Below are positions 22,509 to 32,718 of a DNA stretch of 64,000 bases, piece by piece. Location of the stretch: NCBI RefSeq assembly GCF_002833405.1, contig NZ_CP025135.1:2585501-2649500 (forward strand), read 5' to 3'. This DNA comes from Planococcus sp. MB-3u-03. GTDB taxonomy: Bacteria > Bacillota > Bacilli > Bacillales_A > Planococcaceae. Position 1 is the first letter of the stretch; each line of letters opens with the position of its first letter. Below the pieces are notes generated by a model. It had not been told where the DNA came from. It was given only the letters and a program-made list of their open reading frames with translations, and made no database searches. A program made the translations under genes and the position numbers.

Positions 22509-22562
22509 AATATTTTCTCCTCCCGCCCTGAACCATCTGGAACAGAGTTTAATCTATTTTGC

Positions 22563-22602
22563 CTATTGCCTTACACGGCTCGTTAGGCCGTATATGCAAT
22601 AG
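22563..22602 (-). ncRNA. Structured 5' leader hairpin of rpmE
   Basis: In the rpmE 5' untranslated region CTATTGC pairs with GCAATAG and an inner ACGGC pairs with GCCGT. Firmicute rpmE leaders are known to carry an L31-type autoregulatory structure. I infer that this hairpin belongs to that class from position and fold only, not from a model match. Confidence 0.5.
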
Positions 22603-22625
22603 TACTGTTTTGTTTCACTCTTATA

Positions 22626-22654
22626 ATCATATCAAAACTCATGGGATTTTGCAA
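22626..22654 (-). promoter_or_regulatory. Likely promoter of rpmE
   Basis: TTGCAA (22649-22654) and TATGAT (22626-22631) are separated by 17 bases on the minus strand. They begin 5 bases past the rho stop codon and place the transcript start just upstream of the leader hairpin. Confidence 0.5.
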
Positions 22655-22658
22655 GCAA

Positions 22659-23942
22659 TCAATTCGTCTTTCGCGGAGTGCGCGATGACTTGCTGTCTCT
22701 TGGCAATTGCCCGAAAAACTCTTCATTGGTCTTCGAATGGCTAAGCTTTTTCATGAAGCGCTCGGTAAAGTCCGGCGAATCCGAGAAGGTTTTTCGGATA
22801 GTCCATAGTTTATCAAGTTGTTCCGGATCCATCAACAATTCTTCCTTGCGTGTGCCGGAACGGCGGATATCGAGCGCCGGGAAAATGCGGCGTTCAGCCA
22901 AGCTGCGGTCGAGATGCAGCTCCATATTGCCGGTACCCTTGAACTCTTCGTAGATGACTTCATCCATGCGAGATCCCGTATCAACAAGCGCTGTCGCGAG
23001 GATCGTCAAGCTGCCGCCTTCTTCGATATTGCGTGCAGCCCCGAAAAAGCGTTTCGGGCGGTGGAATGCAGCTGGATCGATCCCGCCGGAAAGCGTGCGG
23101 CCGCTTGGCGGAATGACCAGATTATACGCTCGCGCCAGTCGCGTGATCGAATCCATCAAGATGACGACATCACGCTTGTGCTCGACAAGGCGCATGGCGC
23201 GTTCGAGAACCAGCTCGGCTACTTTGACGTGGTTTTCAGGAACTTCATCGAAAGTCGAAGACACTACATCAGCGTCGACGGAGCGTTCGATATCCGTGAC
23301 TTCTTCCGGCCGTTCATCGATCAGCAACACGATCAGTTCCGCTTCCGGATGGTTGGTCGTTACGGCATTGGCGATTTCCTTTAACAACATCGTTTTTCCG
23401 GCTTTTGGCGGTGCGACGATCAAGCCGCGCTGGCCGAAGCCGACCGGCGACACAAGATCCATGATGCGTGTGGATAAATGTTCCGGCCCGGTTTCTAGGC
23501 GGATATGGCGATCCGGATACAGCGGCGTCAAGCCCGGGAAATGGACGCGTTCTTTTGCGACTTCTGGGTCTTCGCCGTTGACGGCTTCTACTTGAAGCAA
23601 CCCGAAATAGCGTTCATTTTCTTTTGGCGGACGGACTTTTCCGGATACTTTATCGCCGTTTCTAAGGTCGAATCGGCGGATTTGGGAAGCGGAAATGTAA
23701 ATATCCTGTGAACTCGGTGAATAATTGATCGGGCGGAGGAACCCGAAGCCTTCCGATTGGATGATTTCCAGGATGCCTTCCATGAAAAAGAAGCCTTCCT
23801 GTTCCGCACGAGTTTTCAAAATGGCGAAAATCAATTCTTTTTTCGTCAGTTTGCTGTAATTGTTCAGCTTGTATTCTTTTGCCAAGTTATAAAGCTCTTT
23901 GAGCGTCATATTTTCCAATGCAGAAATTGTCATCGTTGCCAT
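22659..23942 (-). CDS. rho: Transcription termination factor Rho
   Basis: Rho is a ring helicase that ends transcription. The 427-residue protein has an N-terminal helical domain ([20 protein letters not shown]), an RNA-binding OSB domain ([17 protein letters not shown]), the P-loop [15 protein letters not shown], the Walker B region [15 protein letters not shown] and the R-loop region LSGGIDP. It lies between glpX and rpmE as in Bacillus. Confidence 0.97.
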   Translation of the reverse strand: MATMTISALENMTLKELYNLAKEYKLNNYSKLTKKELIFAILKTRAEQEGFFFMEGILEIIQSEGFGFLRPINYSPSSQDIYISASQIRRFDLRNGDKVSGKVRPPKENERYFGLLQVEAVNGEDPEVAKERVHFPGLTPLYPDRHIRLETGPEHLSTRIMDLVSPVGFGQRGLIVAPPKAGKTMLLKEIANAVTTNHPEAELIVLLIDERPEEVTDIERSVDADVVSSTFDEVPENHVKVAELVLERAMRLVEHKRDVVILMDSITRLARAYNLVIPPSGRTLSGGIDPAAFHRPKRFFGAARNIEEGGSLTILATALVDTGSRMDEVIYEEFKGTGNMELHLDRSLAERRIFPALDIRRSGTRKEELLMDPEQLDKLWTIRKTFSDSPDFTERFMKKLSHSKTNEEFFGQLPRDSKSSRTPRKTN

Positions 23943-24010
23943 CTAGTTGGACACCACACTTATCATTAGTTTCAGAATTTCTGGGGAATTTCTCTTGTTC
24001 TGGAGTCATT

Positions 24011-24040
24011 AAAGAAGGAGCCCGGCATAAAGCCGGACTC
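24011..24040 (-). terminator. Terminator after glpX
   Basis: GAGTCCGGC and GCCGGGCTC pair around TTTAT, followed on the minus strand by CTTCTTT. The U-tract is imperfect, so this may be partial or leaky. Confidence 0.6.
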
Positions 24041-24058
24041 AGGTTTGGAGTATGGAAA

Positions 24059-25024
24059 TCAATCTTTCATGACGAGATCCGGTTTTTTCTTGAGGCTGTG
24101 GCGCCCTTCGACAAAACGAACCGTGCCGGATTTTGCACGCATGACCAAGGTATGGCTTTCGGCAAAAGAACCTTTCAGCTGAACGCCGCGAAGAAGTTCT
24201 CCGTCAGTGATCCCTGTCGCTGCAAAGATCGCATCGTCGCCTTTGACCAGGTCATCCATCATCAACACTTTGTCGACTTCAAGGCCCATATCTAAGCAGC
24301 GCTGTCTTTCCTCGTCATCTTGAGGAACCAGCTTGCCTTGAAATTCACCGCCGAGGCATTTCAATCCGACTGCTGAAATAACCCCTTCCGGAGCTCCGCC
24401 GATGCCAAATAGGATGTCGACGCCCGTTTGGTCGAAAGCTGTATTGATCGCACCGGCGATATCGCCGTCAGTAATCAATTTGATGCGTGCTCCCGCATCG
24501 CGAATTTCCTTGATGATCTGTGCATGACGCGGCCGGTCAATAATCGTGGCAACAACGTCTTCGATATCCTTGTTTTTCGCTTTAGCGACTGCGCGCAAAT
24601 TGTCGATGACCGGAGCGTTAATGTCAATTTTGCCGACAGCTTCGGGGCCGACTGCAATTTTGTCCATATACATATCCGGTGCATTGAGTAAATTTCCACG
24701 GTCCGCAATCGCCAGGACAGCAATTGCATTCCAGCCGCCCGCAGCGACAATATTCGTGCCTTCTACAGGGTCGACCGCGACGTCCACTTCAGGGCCGTCA
24801 CCTGAACCAAGTTTTTCACCGATGTAGAGCATCGGTGCTTCGTCCATTTCGCCTTCACCGATTACGACGGTTCCGCGCATCGGGATCGTATCGAATACGG
24901 TCCGCATCGCTTCCGTTGCCGCATCGTCCGCTTCATTTTTCAGGCCGCGGCCCATCCATTTTGAAGAGGCGATTGCTGCCGCTTCTGTAATCCGCACTAA
25001 TTCCATCGAAAGACTTCGTTCCAT
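24059..25024 (-). CDS. glpX: Class II fructose-1,6-bisphosphatase GlpX
   Basis: GlpX hydrolyses fructose 1,6-bisphosphate in gluconeogenesis. The 321-residue protein shows [20 protein letters not shown], the metal-binding DPVEGTN, and [20 protein letters not shown], all class II signatures. It starts [20 protein letters not shown], as the family does. It lies between the second murA and rho. Confidence 0.95.
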   Translation of the reverse strand: MERSLSMELVRITEAAAIASSKWMGRGLKNEADDAATEAMRTVFDTIPMRGTVVIGEGEMDEAPMLYIGEKLGSGDGPEVDVAVDPVEGTNIVAAGGWNAIAVLAIADRGNLLNAPDMYMDKIAVGPEAVGKIDINAPVIDNLRAVAKAKNKDIEDVVATIIDRPRHAQIIKEIRDAGARIKLITDGDIAGAINTAFDQTGVDILFGIGGAPEGVISAVGLKCLGGEFQGKLVPQDDEERQRCLDMGLEVDKVLMMDDLVKGDDAIFAATGITDGELLRGVQLKGSFAESHTLVMRAKSGTVRFVEGRHSLKKKPDLVMKD

Positions 25025-25097
25025 AATTCATTTTCCTCCGTTCAATCTTTGTATATGCCATCTATATTGTAGCATATATGCAAACGCCTTTAGAGAG

Positions 25098-26396
25098 TCA
25101 ATTCACGTCAGAACTGAGGTCGGACTTCCCGCTCGCCACAGGGTCGATCGTTTCGCGGCGAATGTCAGCGCCAAGCCCCCGCAGCTTTTCGATGATGTTC
25201 GAGTAGCCGCGTTCGATGTGATAAATCTCCCGCACTTCCGTTTCGCCTTCTGCTAGTAAGCCGGCGATGACAAGTGCCGCGCCTGCACGCAGATCAGAGG
25301 CGACAACGGTCGCAGCATTCAACGGGGTCGGCCCGGTAATGATGGCAGCACGCCCTTCGACGCGCCCGACCGCGTTCATGCGGCGCAGCTCATCGATGTG
25401 CTTGAAGCGCGCCGAATAAATGGTATCGGTGATCATCGAAGATCCGTGCGCTTGTGTCATCAAGACCGAGAACGGTTGCTGCAGATCGGTCGCAAACCCT
25501 GGATAGACCAAGGTCTTCACGTCAATCGGCTGCAAGTTTTCGGTTTTCGGAATATGGATCGATTCTTCATCTTCCTGAACTTCGACGCCCATTTCACGGA
25601 GCTTCGCAGTTAAGGCTTCCATATGGAAAGGAATGACGTTGTCGATCGTCACGCCATCGCCGGCAGCGGCAGCCATGATCATGAATGTGCCCGCTTCGAT
25701 GCGGTCAGGAATGATCGTATGGTTGGTGCCGTGCAATTCATCTACGCCTTCGATGCGAATGACGTTGGTGCCGGCGCCTTTGATTTTCGCGCCCATATTG
25801 GTCAAGAGCGTCGCGACGTCAATGATTTCCGGCTCTTTCGCCGCATTCTCGATGACCGTCTGCCCTTTCGCGCGAACGGCAGCGAGCATGATATTGATCG
25901 TTGCGCCTACGCTGACAACGTCCAAGTAGATTTTCGCGCCGCGCAGTTCGTCGGCACGCAAATAAATCGCCCCGTGCTCATTGGCCACTTTTGCGCCAAG
26001 CGCTTCGAAGCCTTTAATATGCTGGTCGATTGGGCGCGGCCCAAGGAAACAGCCTCCTGGAAGGCCGATCGCAGCGTGCTTGAAACGACCAAGCATCGCG
26101 CCCATCATATAGTAGGAAGCCCGCAATTTCTTGACGTTGCCGTTTGGCAGCGGCATGTCGACCATTTCAGTCGGGTCGATTTGCATGACGCCGTCTTCGA
26201 ATGTGACGGATCCTCCAATTTCTTCCAAAATACTTTTCAGTGTCCAAACATCGGATATTTCTGGCAAACCTTCAATCGATACTGGCGAATTCGCCAAAAT
26301 CGAAGCCGGGATCAGAGCCACAGCGCTGTTTTTAGCGCCGTTGACTTTAATCGTTCCGGACAGGCGTTTGCCGCCTTTTATTTTATAAACGTCCAT
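25098..26396 (-). CDS. murA: UDP-N-acetylglucosamine 1-carboxyvinyltransferase (MurA, second copy)
   Basis: This is a second MurA (MurZ/MurAB type), 432 residues, catalysing the same PEP transfer as the copy at 0.5-1.8 kb. It starts [20 protein letters not shown] and carries the reactive cysteine in [16 protein letters not shown]. An upstream-extended frame reaches 26447, but AAAGGAG lies 7 bases before the ATG at 26396. The place between glpX and the transaldolase gene matches murAB of B. subtilis. Confidence 0.95.
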   Translation of the reverse strand: MDVYKIKGGKRLSGTIKVNGAKNSAVALIPASILANSPVSIEGLPEISDVWTLKSILEEIGGSVTFEDGVMQIDPTEMVDMPLPNGNVKKLRASYYMMGAMLGRFKHAAIGLPGGCFLGPRPIDQHIKGFEALGAKVANEHGAIYLRADELRGAKIYLDVVSVGATINIMLAAVRAKGQTVIENAAKEPEIIDVATLLTNMGAKIKGAGTNVIRIEGVDELHGTNHTIIPDRIEAGTFMIMAAAAGDGVTIDNVIPFHMEALTAKLREMGVEVQEDEESIHIPKTENLQPIDVKTLVYPGFATDLQQPFSVLMTQAHGSSMITDTIYSARFKHIDELRRMNAVGRVEGRAAIITGPTPLNAATVVASDLRAGAALVIAGLLAEGETEVREIYHIERGYSNIIEKLRGLGADIRRETIDPVASGKSDLSSDVN

Positions 26397-26422
26397 TGTA
26401 TTTCTCCTTTTCCCTGTCAGCC

Positions 26423-27073
26423 TTATTTCACAGAGCGGGTTTCCCAATCGGCTAGGAATGCTTCGATACCTTTATCCGTCAACGGATGCTTGAACATCAT
26501 TTCAAGCACTTTCATCGGCATTGTGCCGATATGCGCGCCGTTAAGCGCTGCTTCCGTCACGTGTTGCGGATGGCGGATCGAAGCAGCGATGATTTCTGAA
26601 TCGATGTCGTGGATTGCGAAAATCTCAGCAATCTGTGCAATCAAATCCATGCCGTTGTGCCCGATATCATCAAGGCGCCCAAGGAATGGTGAAACGTAAG
26701 CTGCTCCAGCGCGTGCTGCAAGAAGCGCTTGGTTGGCGCTGAAGATCAATGTGACATTGACTTTCTTGCCTTCGCCAGCAAGAACCGCACATGCTTTCAA
26801 GCCTTCCGGAGTCATTGGCAATTTCACTGTGATGTTTGGCGCAAGTTCAGCCAGTTCACGGCCTTCTTTGATCATGCCTTCTGAATCAAGTGCGATGACT
26901 TCGCCGCTGATCGATCCGTCGACAAGGTCGGCGATTTCTTTCAGGCGGTCGTGGAACGAGACATCTTTTTCTTTTGCGACAAGCGATGGGTTAGTTGTGA
27001 CACCCGAGAGAATGCCCCAAGCGTGTGCTTCTTTAATTTCGTCGAAGTTTGCTGTATCAATGAAAAATTTCAT
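26423..27073 (-). CDS. tal: Transaldolase (small, YwjH/FSA-type)
   Basis: This is a 216-residue TIM-barrel transaldolase of the short subfamily that also contains fructose 6-phosphate aldolases. The Schiff-base lysine is in NITVKLPMT (about residue 83), and [13 protein letters not shown] plus [10 protein letters not shown] are signatures. Position between fba and murA matches ywjH. Short family members are either transaldolase or fructose-6-phosphate aldolase; context with fba favours transaldolase. Confidence 0.93.
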   Translation of the reverse strand: MKFFIDTANFDEIKEAHAWGILSGVTTNPSLVAKEKDVSFHDRLKEIADLVDGSISGEVIALDSEGMIKEGRELAELAPNITVKLPMTPEGLKACAVLAGEGKKVNVTLIFSANQALLAARAGAAYVSPFLGRLDDIGHNGMDLIAQIAEIFAIHDIDSEIIAASIRHPQHVTEAALNGAHIGTMPMKVLEMMFKHPLTDKGIEAFLADWETRSVK

Positions 27074-27097
27074 GTATGGTTTCCTCCTGTATGTGGA

Positions 27098-27122
27098 AAA
27101 AGAGACGGATTCGCCTCTCTTC
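27098..27122 (-). terminator. Terminator between fba and tal
   Basis: AAGAGAGGCG and CGTCTCTT pair around AATC, followed on the minus strand by TTTTTCC. It may reduce rather than block read-through into tal. Confidence 0.65.
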
Positions 27123-27130
27123 CCAAATTT

Positions 27131-27994
27131 TTATGAATTTGCTTGTTGTGAACTTCCGAAATCGCGCATTTTACCGATGACAGTCGCTTTGATCGCATCG
27201 CGAGCTGGCGTCAAGTATTTACGTGGATCGTAGACGTCTGCATCAGATGCCAATTTTTCGCGGATTGCTTTCGATGCGGCAAGTTGGCTTTCCGTGTTGA
27301 CGTTGATCTTCGATGTGCCAAGTGAAACCGCACGTTGAACATCTTTCAGCGGGATGCCTGTACCACCGTGCAAGACAAGCGGGACATCACAAAGCTGTGA
27401 AATTTCTTCCATTTCAGCGAATCCGAGGTTCGGTTCGCCTTTATACGGCCCGTGGACCGAGCCGAGCGCTGGCGCTAGGCAATCAATGCCTGTCTGTTCG
27501 ACAAGCGTCTGGCATTCTTTTGGATCAGCGTAAATGACGCCTTCTGCGATGACATCATCTTCCTGTCCGCCAACTATGCCCAGTTCCGCTTCTACGGAAA
27601 CGCCTTTAGCGTGAGCGTACTCAACCACTTTACGCGTAATTTCAATATTTTCTTCAAATGGATGATGCGATGCATCGATCATCACTGATGTGAAACCTGC
27701 ATCGATTGCTTCTTTGCATTTTTCAAAACTGGAACCATGATCTAAATGGATAGCGACCGGAACTGTAATATTGTAATCATGCATCAGGCCTTTCACCATA
27801 TGTACGACAGTCGTGAATCCACCCATATAGCGTGCTGCACCTTCTGAGACGCCGCAAATGACCGGGGATTTTTCTTCCTCCGCCGCCTGCAGGATCGCTT
27901 GTGTAAATTCTAGGTTATTCAGGTTAAATTGCCCGATGGCATAACCTTCCTTCTTACCTTTTATCATCATTTCTTTCATCGAAACTAATGGCAT
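27131..27994 (-). CDS. fba: Class II fructose-bisphosphate aldolase
   Basis: This zinc-dependent glycolytic aldolase cleaves fructose 1,6-bisphosphate. The 287-residue protein has the metal ligands in [27 protein letters not shown], and [16 protein letters not shown]. It starts [20 protein letters not shown] as in Bacillus FbaA. It lies downstream of spo0F. Confidence 0.96.
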   Translation of the reverse strand: MPLVSMKEMMIKGKKEGYAIGQFNLNNLEFTQAILQAAEEEKSPVICGVSEGAARYMGGFTTVVHMVKGLMHDYNITVPVAIHLDHGSSFEKCKEAIDAGFTSVMIDASHHPFEENIEITRKVVEYAHAKGVSVEAELGIVGGQEDDVIAEGVIYADPKECQTLVEQTGIDCLAPALGSVHGPYKGEPNLGFAEMEEISQLCDVPLVLHGGTGIPLKDVQRAVSLGTSKINVNTESQLAASKAIREKLASDADVYDPRKYLTPARDAIKATVIGKMRDFGSSQQANS

Positions 27995-28081
27995 TATTAT
28001 TTTTCCTCCTCAGAATAGGCACATGCCCAATATCTTTTTCACTATATCAAAAATGGCGCTGTTTCGCCACTCGGTGCCTGT

Positions 28082-28441
28082 TTAATCACCAATCAGCTCG
28101 CGAACGGCATCGCGCAGTTCGAAAACATCGAAGGGTTTGGTGAAATAACGAACCACCCCCCAATTCATCGACTCTTCGATCACGCCCATTTCGCCGTAAG
28201 CCGTCATCATGATCACTTGGCATTTCTTGTTGCGCTTTCTCAGCCGCTTCAATAATTCGATGCCATCCATTCCTGGCATTTTCATATCCATCAGCACGAT
28301 ATGCGGGCAAATCTGTTCCGTGATCTCAAGCGCCTCTTTCCCGCTGCTGGCAATCAAGGTCTCGTATCCTTCCCGCTCGAATACTTCTTTCAATAACAGG
28401 CGGATGCCTTGTTGGTCATCTACTATCAGAATCCTTTTCAC
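28082..28441 (-). CDS. spo0F: Single-domain response regulator Spo0F-like
   Basis: This is a 119-residue receiver domain with no output domain. It has the acidic pocket (LIVDDQQGIR), the phospho-acceptor aspartate in IVLMDMKMPGMDG, the threonine in MMTAYGE and the lysine in YFTKPFD. Translation starts at a GTG at 28441 behind AAAGGAG. A longer frame to 28921 exists but overlaps ywjG on the opposite strand. In B. subtilis Spo0F relays phosphate in the sporulation phosphorelay; here the nearby sporulation genes are gone, so its target is unclear. It is divergent from ywjG with about 70 bases between. Confidence 0.9.
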   Translation of the reverse strand: MKRILIVDDQQGIRLLLKEVFEREGYETLIASSGKEALEITEQICPHIVLMDMKMPGMDGIELLKRLRKRNKKCQVIMMTAYGEMGVIEESMNWGVVRYFTKPFDVFELRDAVRELIGD

Positions 28442-28511
28442 ATCAGCCGCTCCTTTCCACCTTTTTCGACGAGCAGCCCATTCTGCTATACTCGTCTTGA
28501 GGTGAACCCAT

Positions 28512-28997
28512 TTGAAAATATTGACGACACAATTGACCGGCCTGTTCCAGCGCATTGCCAAAGAAGAGCAAGCCATCGAAGATATGGCACGACTTCTCGC
28601 CCAAGCGGTCATCGGCGAAGGACGCATCCATCTGGCTGCTTTCGGCGAACTCGATGCTGTCGCAGCCAGTGCTTTGAACGGCGCCGAGACGCTCGAATCC
28701 GCGGTTCGTTTCGACCCCGCCGCTGAACTGTCGACTGCCGACCGGGTGTGGATATTAGCCCGGAAAGACGAAGGCGACTCCTTAGCCCAGGAATTGGCCG
28801 GACGCGCCGTTCCGTTTGCGATGCTGACAGCTGAAAGCCATGGCAATGAAACGGCGGATGCTTTTCTTTCCATGAACATCGACAAGGGCTTGCTGCCGGG
28901 CGAGGACGGCGGACGCATCATGATTCCCCACGGACTCGGCGCTTTGTATGTCTACCATGCCGTTAAGTTAACAATTGATGAAATGCTCGCAAATTAA
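28512..28997 (+). CDS. ywjG: DUF2529 protein YwjG
   Basis: This is a 161-residue protein of unknown function with a SIS-like sugar-isomerase flavour (GRIHLAAFGELDAVAASALN, RVWILARKDEGDS). It is the YwjG/DUF2529 family, found in the same spot next to spo0F and pyrG in Bacillus. Translation probably starts at a TTG at 28512 preceded by GAGGTG. It is one of the few plus-strand genes here. Confidence 0.85.
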   Translation: MKILTTQLTGLFQRIAKEEQAIEDMARLLAQAVIGEGRIHLAAFGELDAVAASALNGAETLESAVRFDPAAELSTADRVWILARKDEGDSLAQELAGRAVPFAMLTAESHGNETADAFLSMNIDKGLLPGEDGGRIMIPHGLGALYVYHAVKLTIDEMLAN

Positions 28998-29005
28998 CGA
29001 GCCGC

Positions 29006-29038
29006 AAAAAAGCCTTCCCTGGAATAGGGAAGGCTTTT
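29006..29038. terminator. Bidirectional terminator between ywjG and pyrG
   Basis: AAGCCTTCCCT pairs with AGGGAAGGCTT around GGAAT. T-rich stretches lie on both sides: TTTTGCC for ywjG on the plus strand and TTTTTT for pyrG on the minus strand. Confidence 0.85.
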
Positions 29039-29092
29039 GCCATCTGATCGATGCCTGCCTTCCAGGAAATGAAGCGGCTTTTCACATGCTGA

Positions 29093-30733
<1,641 letters not shown>

Positions 30734-30828
30734 CTACAACTTGCAGTCCCGAATCGTGTTCAGCCAGAAAAAGCTTCGGCCATCCAAAAGGGCGGATGGC
30801 ACGGGTCTTTGCCGCCGGTCGGCAGCAC

Positions 30829-30875
30829 TAAAAAATAAAAAGCGCTCCTCCTGCAAAGCGTGCAGGGGGAGCGCG
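30829..30875 (-). promoter_or_regulatory. pyrG leader attenuator (intrinsic terminator with C-rich 5' arm)
   Basis: About 40 bases after the predicted GGGCTCC start, GCGCTCCCCCTGCA pairs with TGCAGGAGGAGCGC around CGCTT. It is followed on the minus strand by TTTTTATTTTTT. In B. subtilis low CTP makes RNA polymerase add extra Gs at the GGGC start, and the poly-G tail pairs with the C/U-rich terminator arm to allow pyrG expression. The same three elements are present here. A second smaller stem (GCCATCC / GGATGGC, about 30775-30800) lies further down. Confidence 0.75.
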
Positions 30876-30906
30876 TTAGCTATACGAATCATCTCTCCTA
30901 TTTTAA

Positions 30907-30948
30907 GGAGCCCAATAAAATCTTATCCTGTACAGCCGTTTCCGTCAA
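30907..30948 (-). promoter_or_regulatory. pyrG promoter with GGGC transcription start
   Basis: On the minus strand TTGACG (30943-30948), 17 bases, TAAGAT (30920-30925), 6 bases, then GGGCTCC starting at 30913. The start sequence GGGC is the slippage site used by CTP-sensitive pyrG genes. The promoter lies just past the rpoE stop. Confidence 0.75.
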
Positions 30949-30965
30949 GGTAAAAAAAGTTCAGA

Positions 30966-31559
30966 CTACTTCAGCCCATCCTCTTCTTCTTCCTCTTCGT
31001 CATCTTCCTCTTCGTCGATGATGTTGCCATCAAGATCTTCTACGAGCACACCGACATCTTCCACTTCGTCGACATCGTCATCATCATCTGTCGAATCGAA
31101 ATCAAGATCAACGACCGGTGCTTTGACAGCCACTTCGTCATCGTCGTCGTCATCTGAAGAAACATCGCCATCGTCTTCGCCGAAATCTTCGAAGTCCAAT
31201 TCGTCTTCCAACTCGAGATCCATATCGTCGAAGTCATCATCAGTCGATTTCGATTTCTTCTTCTTGCGGGCTTTGACTGTCGGTGCAGATTCTTCTTCGA
31301 TCTGCTCGACCGGATACCACTCGCGAAGCCCCCAACGGTTTTCGCCAAGAATCAGGAAGCGGCCATCAATGTTCATGTCAGTGTAGTACTGTGCAAGACG
31401 CGCCTTCATCTCTTCTTCAGAGAGGCCGATCAATTGCTGCAATTCAGCGACAAGCTCTGAAAAAGTTTTCGTTTCTTTGGTTTCTTCCAAAATGGCATAT
31501 GTTAAGTCGACGAACGACTCTTCTAGCAATTCTTCTTTCGTTAATTCACGGATGTTCAT
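30966..31559 (-). CDS. rpoE: RNA polymerase delta subunit
   Basis: Delta is a Gram-positive RNA polymerase subunit that speeds polymerase recycling and affects start-site choice. The 197-residue protein has a folded N-terminal HARE-HTH domain (about residues 1-90, SFVDLTYAILEETKETKTF and RWGLREWYPV). A C-terminal half made almost only of Asp and Glu, typical of the disordered acidic tail, follows. The acidic tail produces many spurious antisense frames. It lies upstream of pyrG. Confidence 0.96.
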   Translation of the reverse strand: MNIRELTKEELLEESFVDLTYAILEETKETKTFSELVAELQQLIGLSEEEMKARLAQYYTDMNIDGRFLILGENRWGLREWYPVEQIEEESAPTVKARKKKKSKSTDDDFDDMDLELEDELDFEDFGEDDGDVSSDDDDDDEVAVKAPVVDLDFDSTDDDDDVDEVEDVGVLVEDLDGNIIDEEEDDEEEEEEDGLK

Positions 31560-31620
31560 TCGTGCACGTCCCTTCTTGTATCGTAACTTAATCCATTATA
31601 TACAAAGTCCTTGCTGTCCG

Positions 31621-31794
31621 CTACCGGGATTTCTTTTTTCTGCGCATAAGCTGATCCCACCCGAAATAGAAAAAGTAGGCGGACAGGATTAAAAACGGTA
31701 TCGAGCCGAGCGCTCTATTGTACAGTACAATAAGCAGCACGACCGCTGCAATGATGATGGCGTAATGGGCAGCTTTGGGCATGGTGTCATCCAT
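31621..31794 (-). CDS. Small membrane protein upstream of rpoE (57 residues)
   Basis: This short frame reads MDDTMPKAAHYAIIIAAVVL, continues through LIVLYNRALGSIPFLILSAY, and ends in a very basic tail DQLMRRKKKSR. It holds two hydrophobic segments (about residues 9-25 and 31-46), so a small two-helix membrane protein is likely. An internal methionine at residue 5 is an alternative start. It lies 61 bases upstream of rpoE on the same strand. I do not recognise a family. Ribosome-site support is weak (AAAAGAG is too close to the first ATG), so moderate confidence. Confidence 0.6.
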   Translation of the reverse strand: MDDTMPKAAHYAIIIAAVVLLIVLYNRALGSIPFLILSAYFFYFGWDQLMRRKKKSR

Positions 31795-31924
31795 CTCTTT
31801 TCTCTAGAGTTTCAACTTCTTCCATTATAACGGACTTGAACCGCCAAATCGACCGAAGTGCCGGATGAGATTCGAGTTGTCGATACAACTAAGTTTATAG
31901 AGTAAATGTATGTGGGGCAGGTTG

Positions 31925-32045
31925 CGCTCCAATGGCTGCTTTCCGGGGGGCGGGTGTTGAGCCAATGTGCCAAAGTGCGCGGCACATTTGTCTCGCCAGC
32001 CCGCTCGGTCCCCCAGGAGTCAGCCATTTCCGCTCCACCTCTAAG
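31925..32045 (+). repeat. Family-C palindromic repeat, copy C2
   Basis: GGGGCGGGTGTTGAGCC, then the apical stem AATGTGCC / GGCACATT, then TCTCGCCAGCCCGCTCGGTC. The outer parts also pair. It is an inverted, near-identical match to C1. The 31795-32718 gap holds C2, B2 and B3 and the icmF terminator, and no gene I can support. Confidence 0.8.
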
Positions 32046-32142
32046 TGTAGAGTGGAAATGAAATTCATCTGTCATTGAAATTAGCGTGAATAGTTTTAGA
32101 CAGCTTTATTTCGGAGAGAAAAAGATGAAATTAACATAGATC

Positions 32143-32193
32143 GACACATCTCGCTATCAAGTCCAACTAAGCGTCGCCACCAGCGGATGAAGA
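32143..32193 (+). repeat. Linker repeat that accompanies family B
   Basis: ATCTCGCTATCAAGTCCAAC followed by TAAGC, GTCGCCACCAGCGGATGAAG. Related copies lie near 32585-32640, more diverged near 32395-32435, and inverted near 17655-17700. With the B copies it makes a unit of about 240 bases that is repeated in this gap. Confidence 0.6.
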
Positions 32194-32231
32194 CAATTAA
32201 CAGCGACACTTCCTCGCATGCAAAGTATAGT

Positions 32232-32328
32232 GAAATCTATTAGCCGAACCGCGCACAAGGGCGAGCCGAAGCAATGAGACAAGTGGTCTTCTTGGCTTAT
32301 TGCGAGAGGCCAGCCCAAAGCGGGAGGC
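32232..32328 (+). repeat. Family-B palindromic repeat, copy B2
   Basis: GCCGAACCGCGCACAAGGGC, then the apical stem GCAATGAG / CTTATTGC, then CCAGCCC and AAGCGGGAGGC. The apical stem differs from B1 (GCCATGAG / CTCATGGC) by paired changes. Confidence 0.75.
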
Positions 32329-32471
32329 GTTTGCTTTGTGAAGAAATAATCAACGAACCATTCACCTCGCTCACTCGTCCAACTCACTCCACACACTCCC
32401 GTCCAGCTAAGCGGCATCCACAAGCGGATGAAACGAATGAACACAGACTCTTCTTTACACAAAAATTTCAA

Positions 32472-32569
32472 TGAAATCTATAAGCCGAACCGCGCACAAG
32501 GGCGAGCCGAAATAATGAGACGAACGTTCTTTTCGGCTCATTGTGAGAGGCCAGCCCCAAGCGGGAGGC
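32472..32569 (+). repeat. Family-B palindromic repeat, copy B3
   Basis: This copy has the same order as B2 and lies about 240 bases further on, with the apical stem ATAATGAG / CTCATTGT. It ends in CCAGCCCCAAGCGGGAGGC. Confidence 0.75.
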
Positions 32570-32677
32570 TGCTATTTAAAGATGAAACAAACAACGATCG
32601 ACACATCTCGCTATCAAGTCCAATTAAGCAGTCGCCCCAGTAGAATTAATGGATGACTATTTGCGCTCAAGCATCAC

Positions 32678-32712
32678 AAAAAAATCCCCTCACCTGTTTC
32701 CAGGCAAGGGGA
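32678..32712 (-). terminator. Terminator of the thl-icmF operon
   Basis: CTCCCCTTGCCTG pairs with CAGGTGAGGGG around GAAA, followed on the minus strand by TTTTTTT. It lies just past the icmF stop and closes the catabolic operon. Confidence 0.9.
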
Positions 32713-32718
32713 GGAATC

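Noticed and set aside
25623..26699. A 358-residue plus-strand frame opposite the second murA
   Set aside because: It is antisense to two clearly coding genes, has no recognisable motif and arises from their codon bias.
28082..28921. Long 279-residue frame covering spo0F
   Set aside because: Only the last 119 residues are a receiver domain; the upstream part is the complement of ywjG and lacks family similarity. A GTG with a good ribosome site marks the real start.
31018..31386. Serine-rich plus-strand frame of 122 residues
   Set aside because: It is the complement of the Asp/Glu-rich tail of rpoE, which always yields Ser-rich antisense frames.
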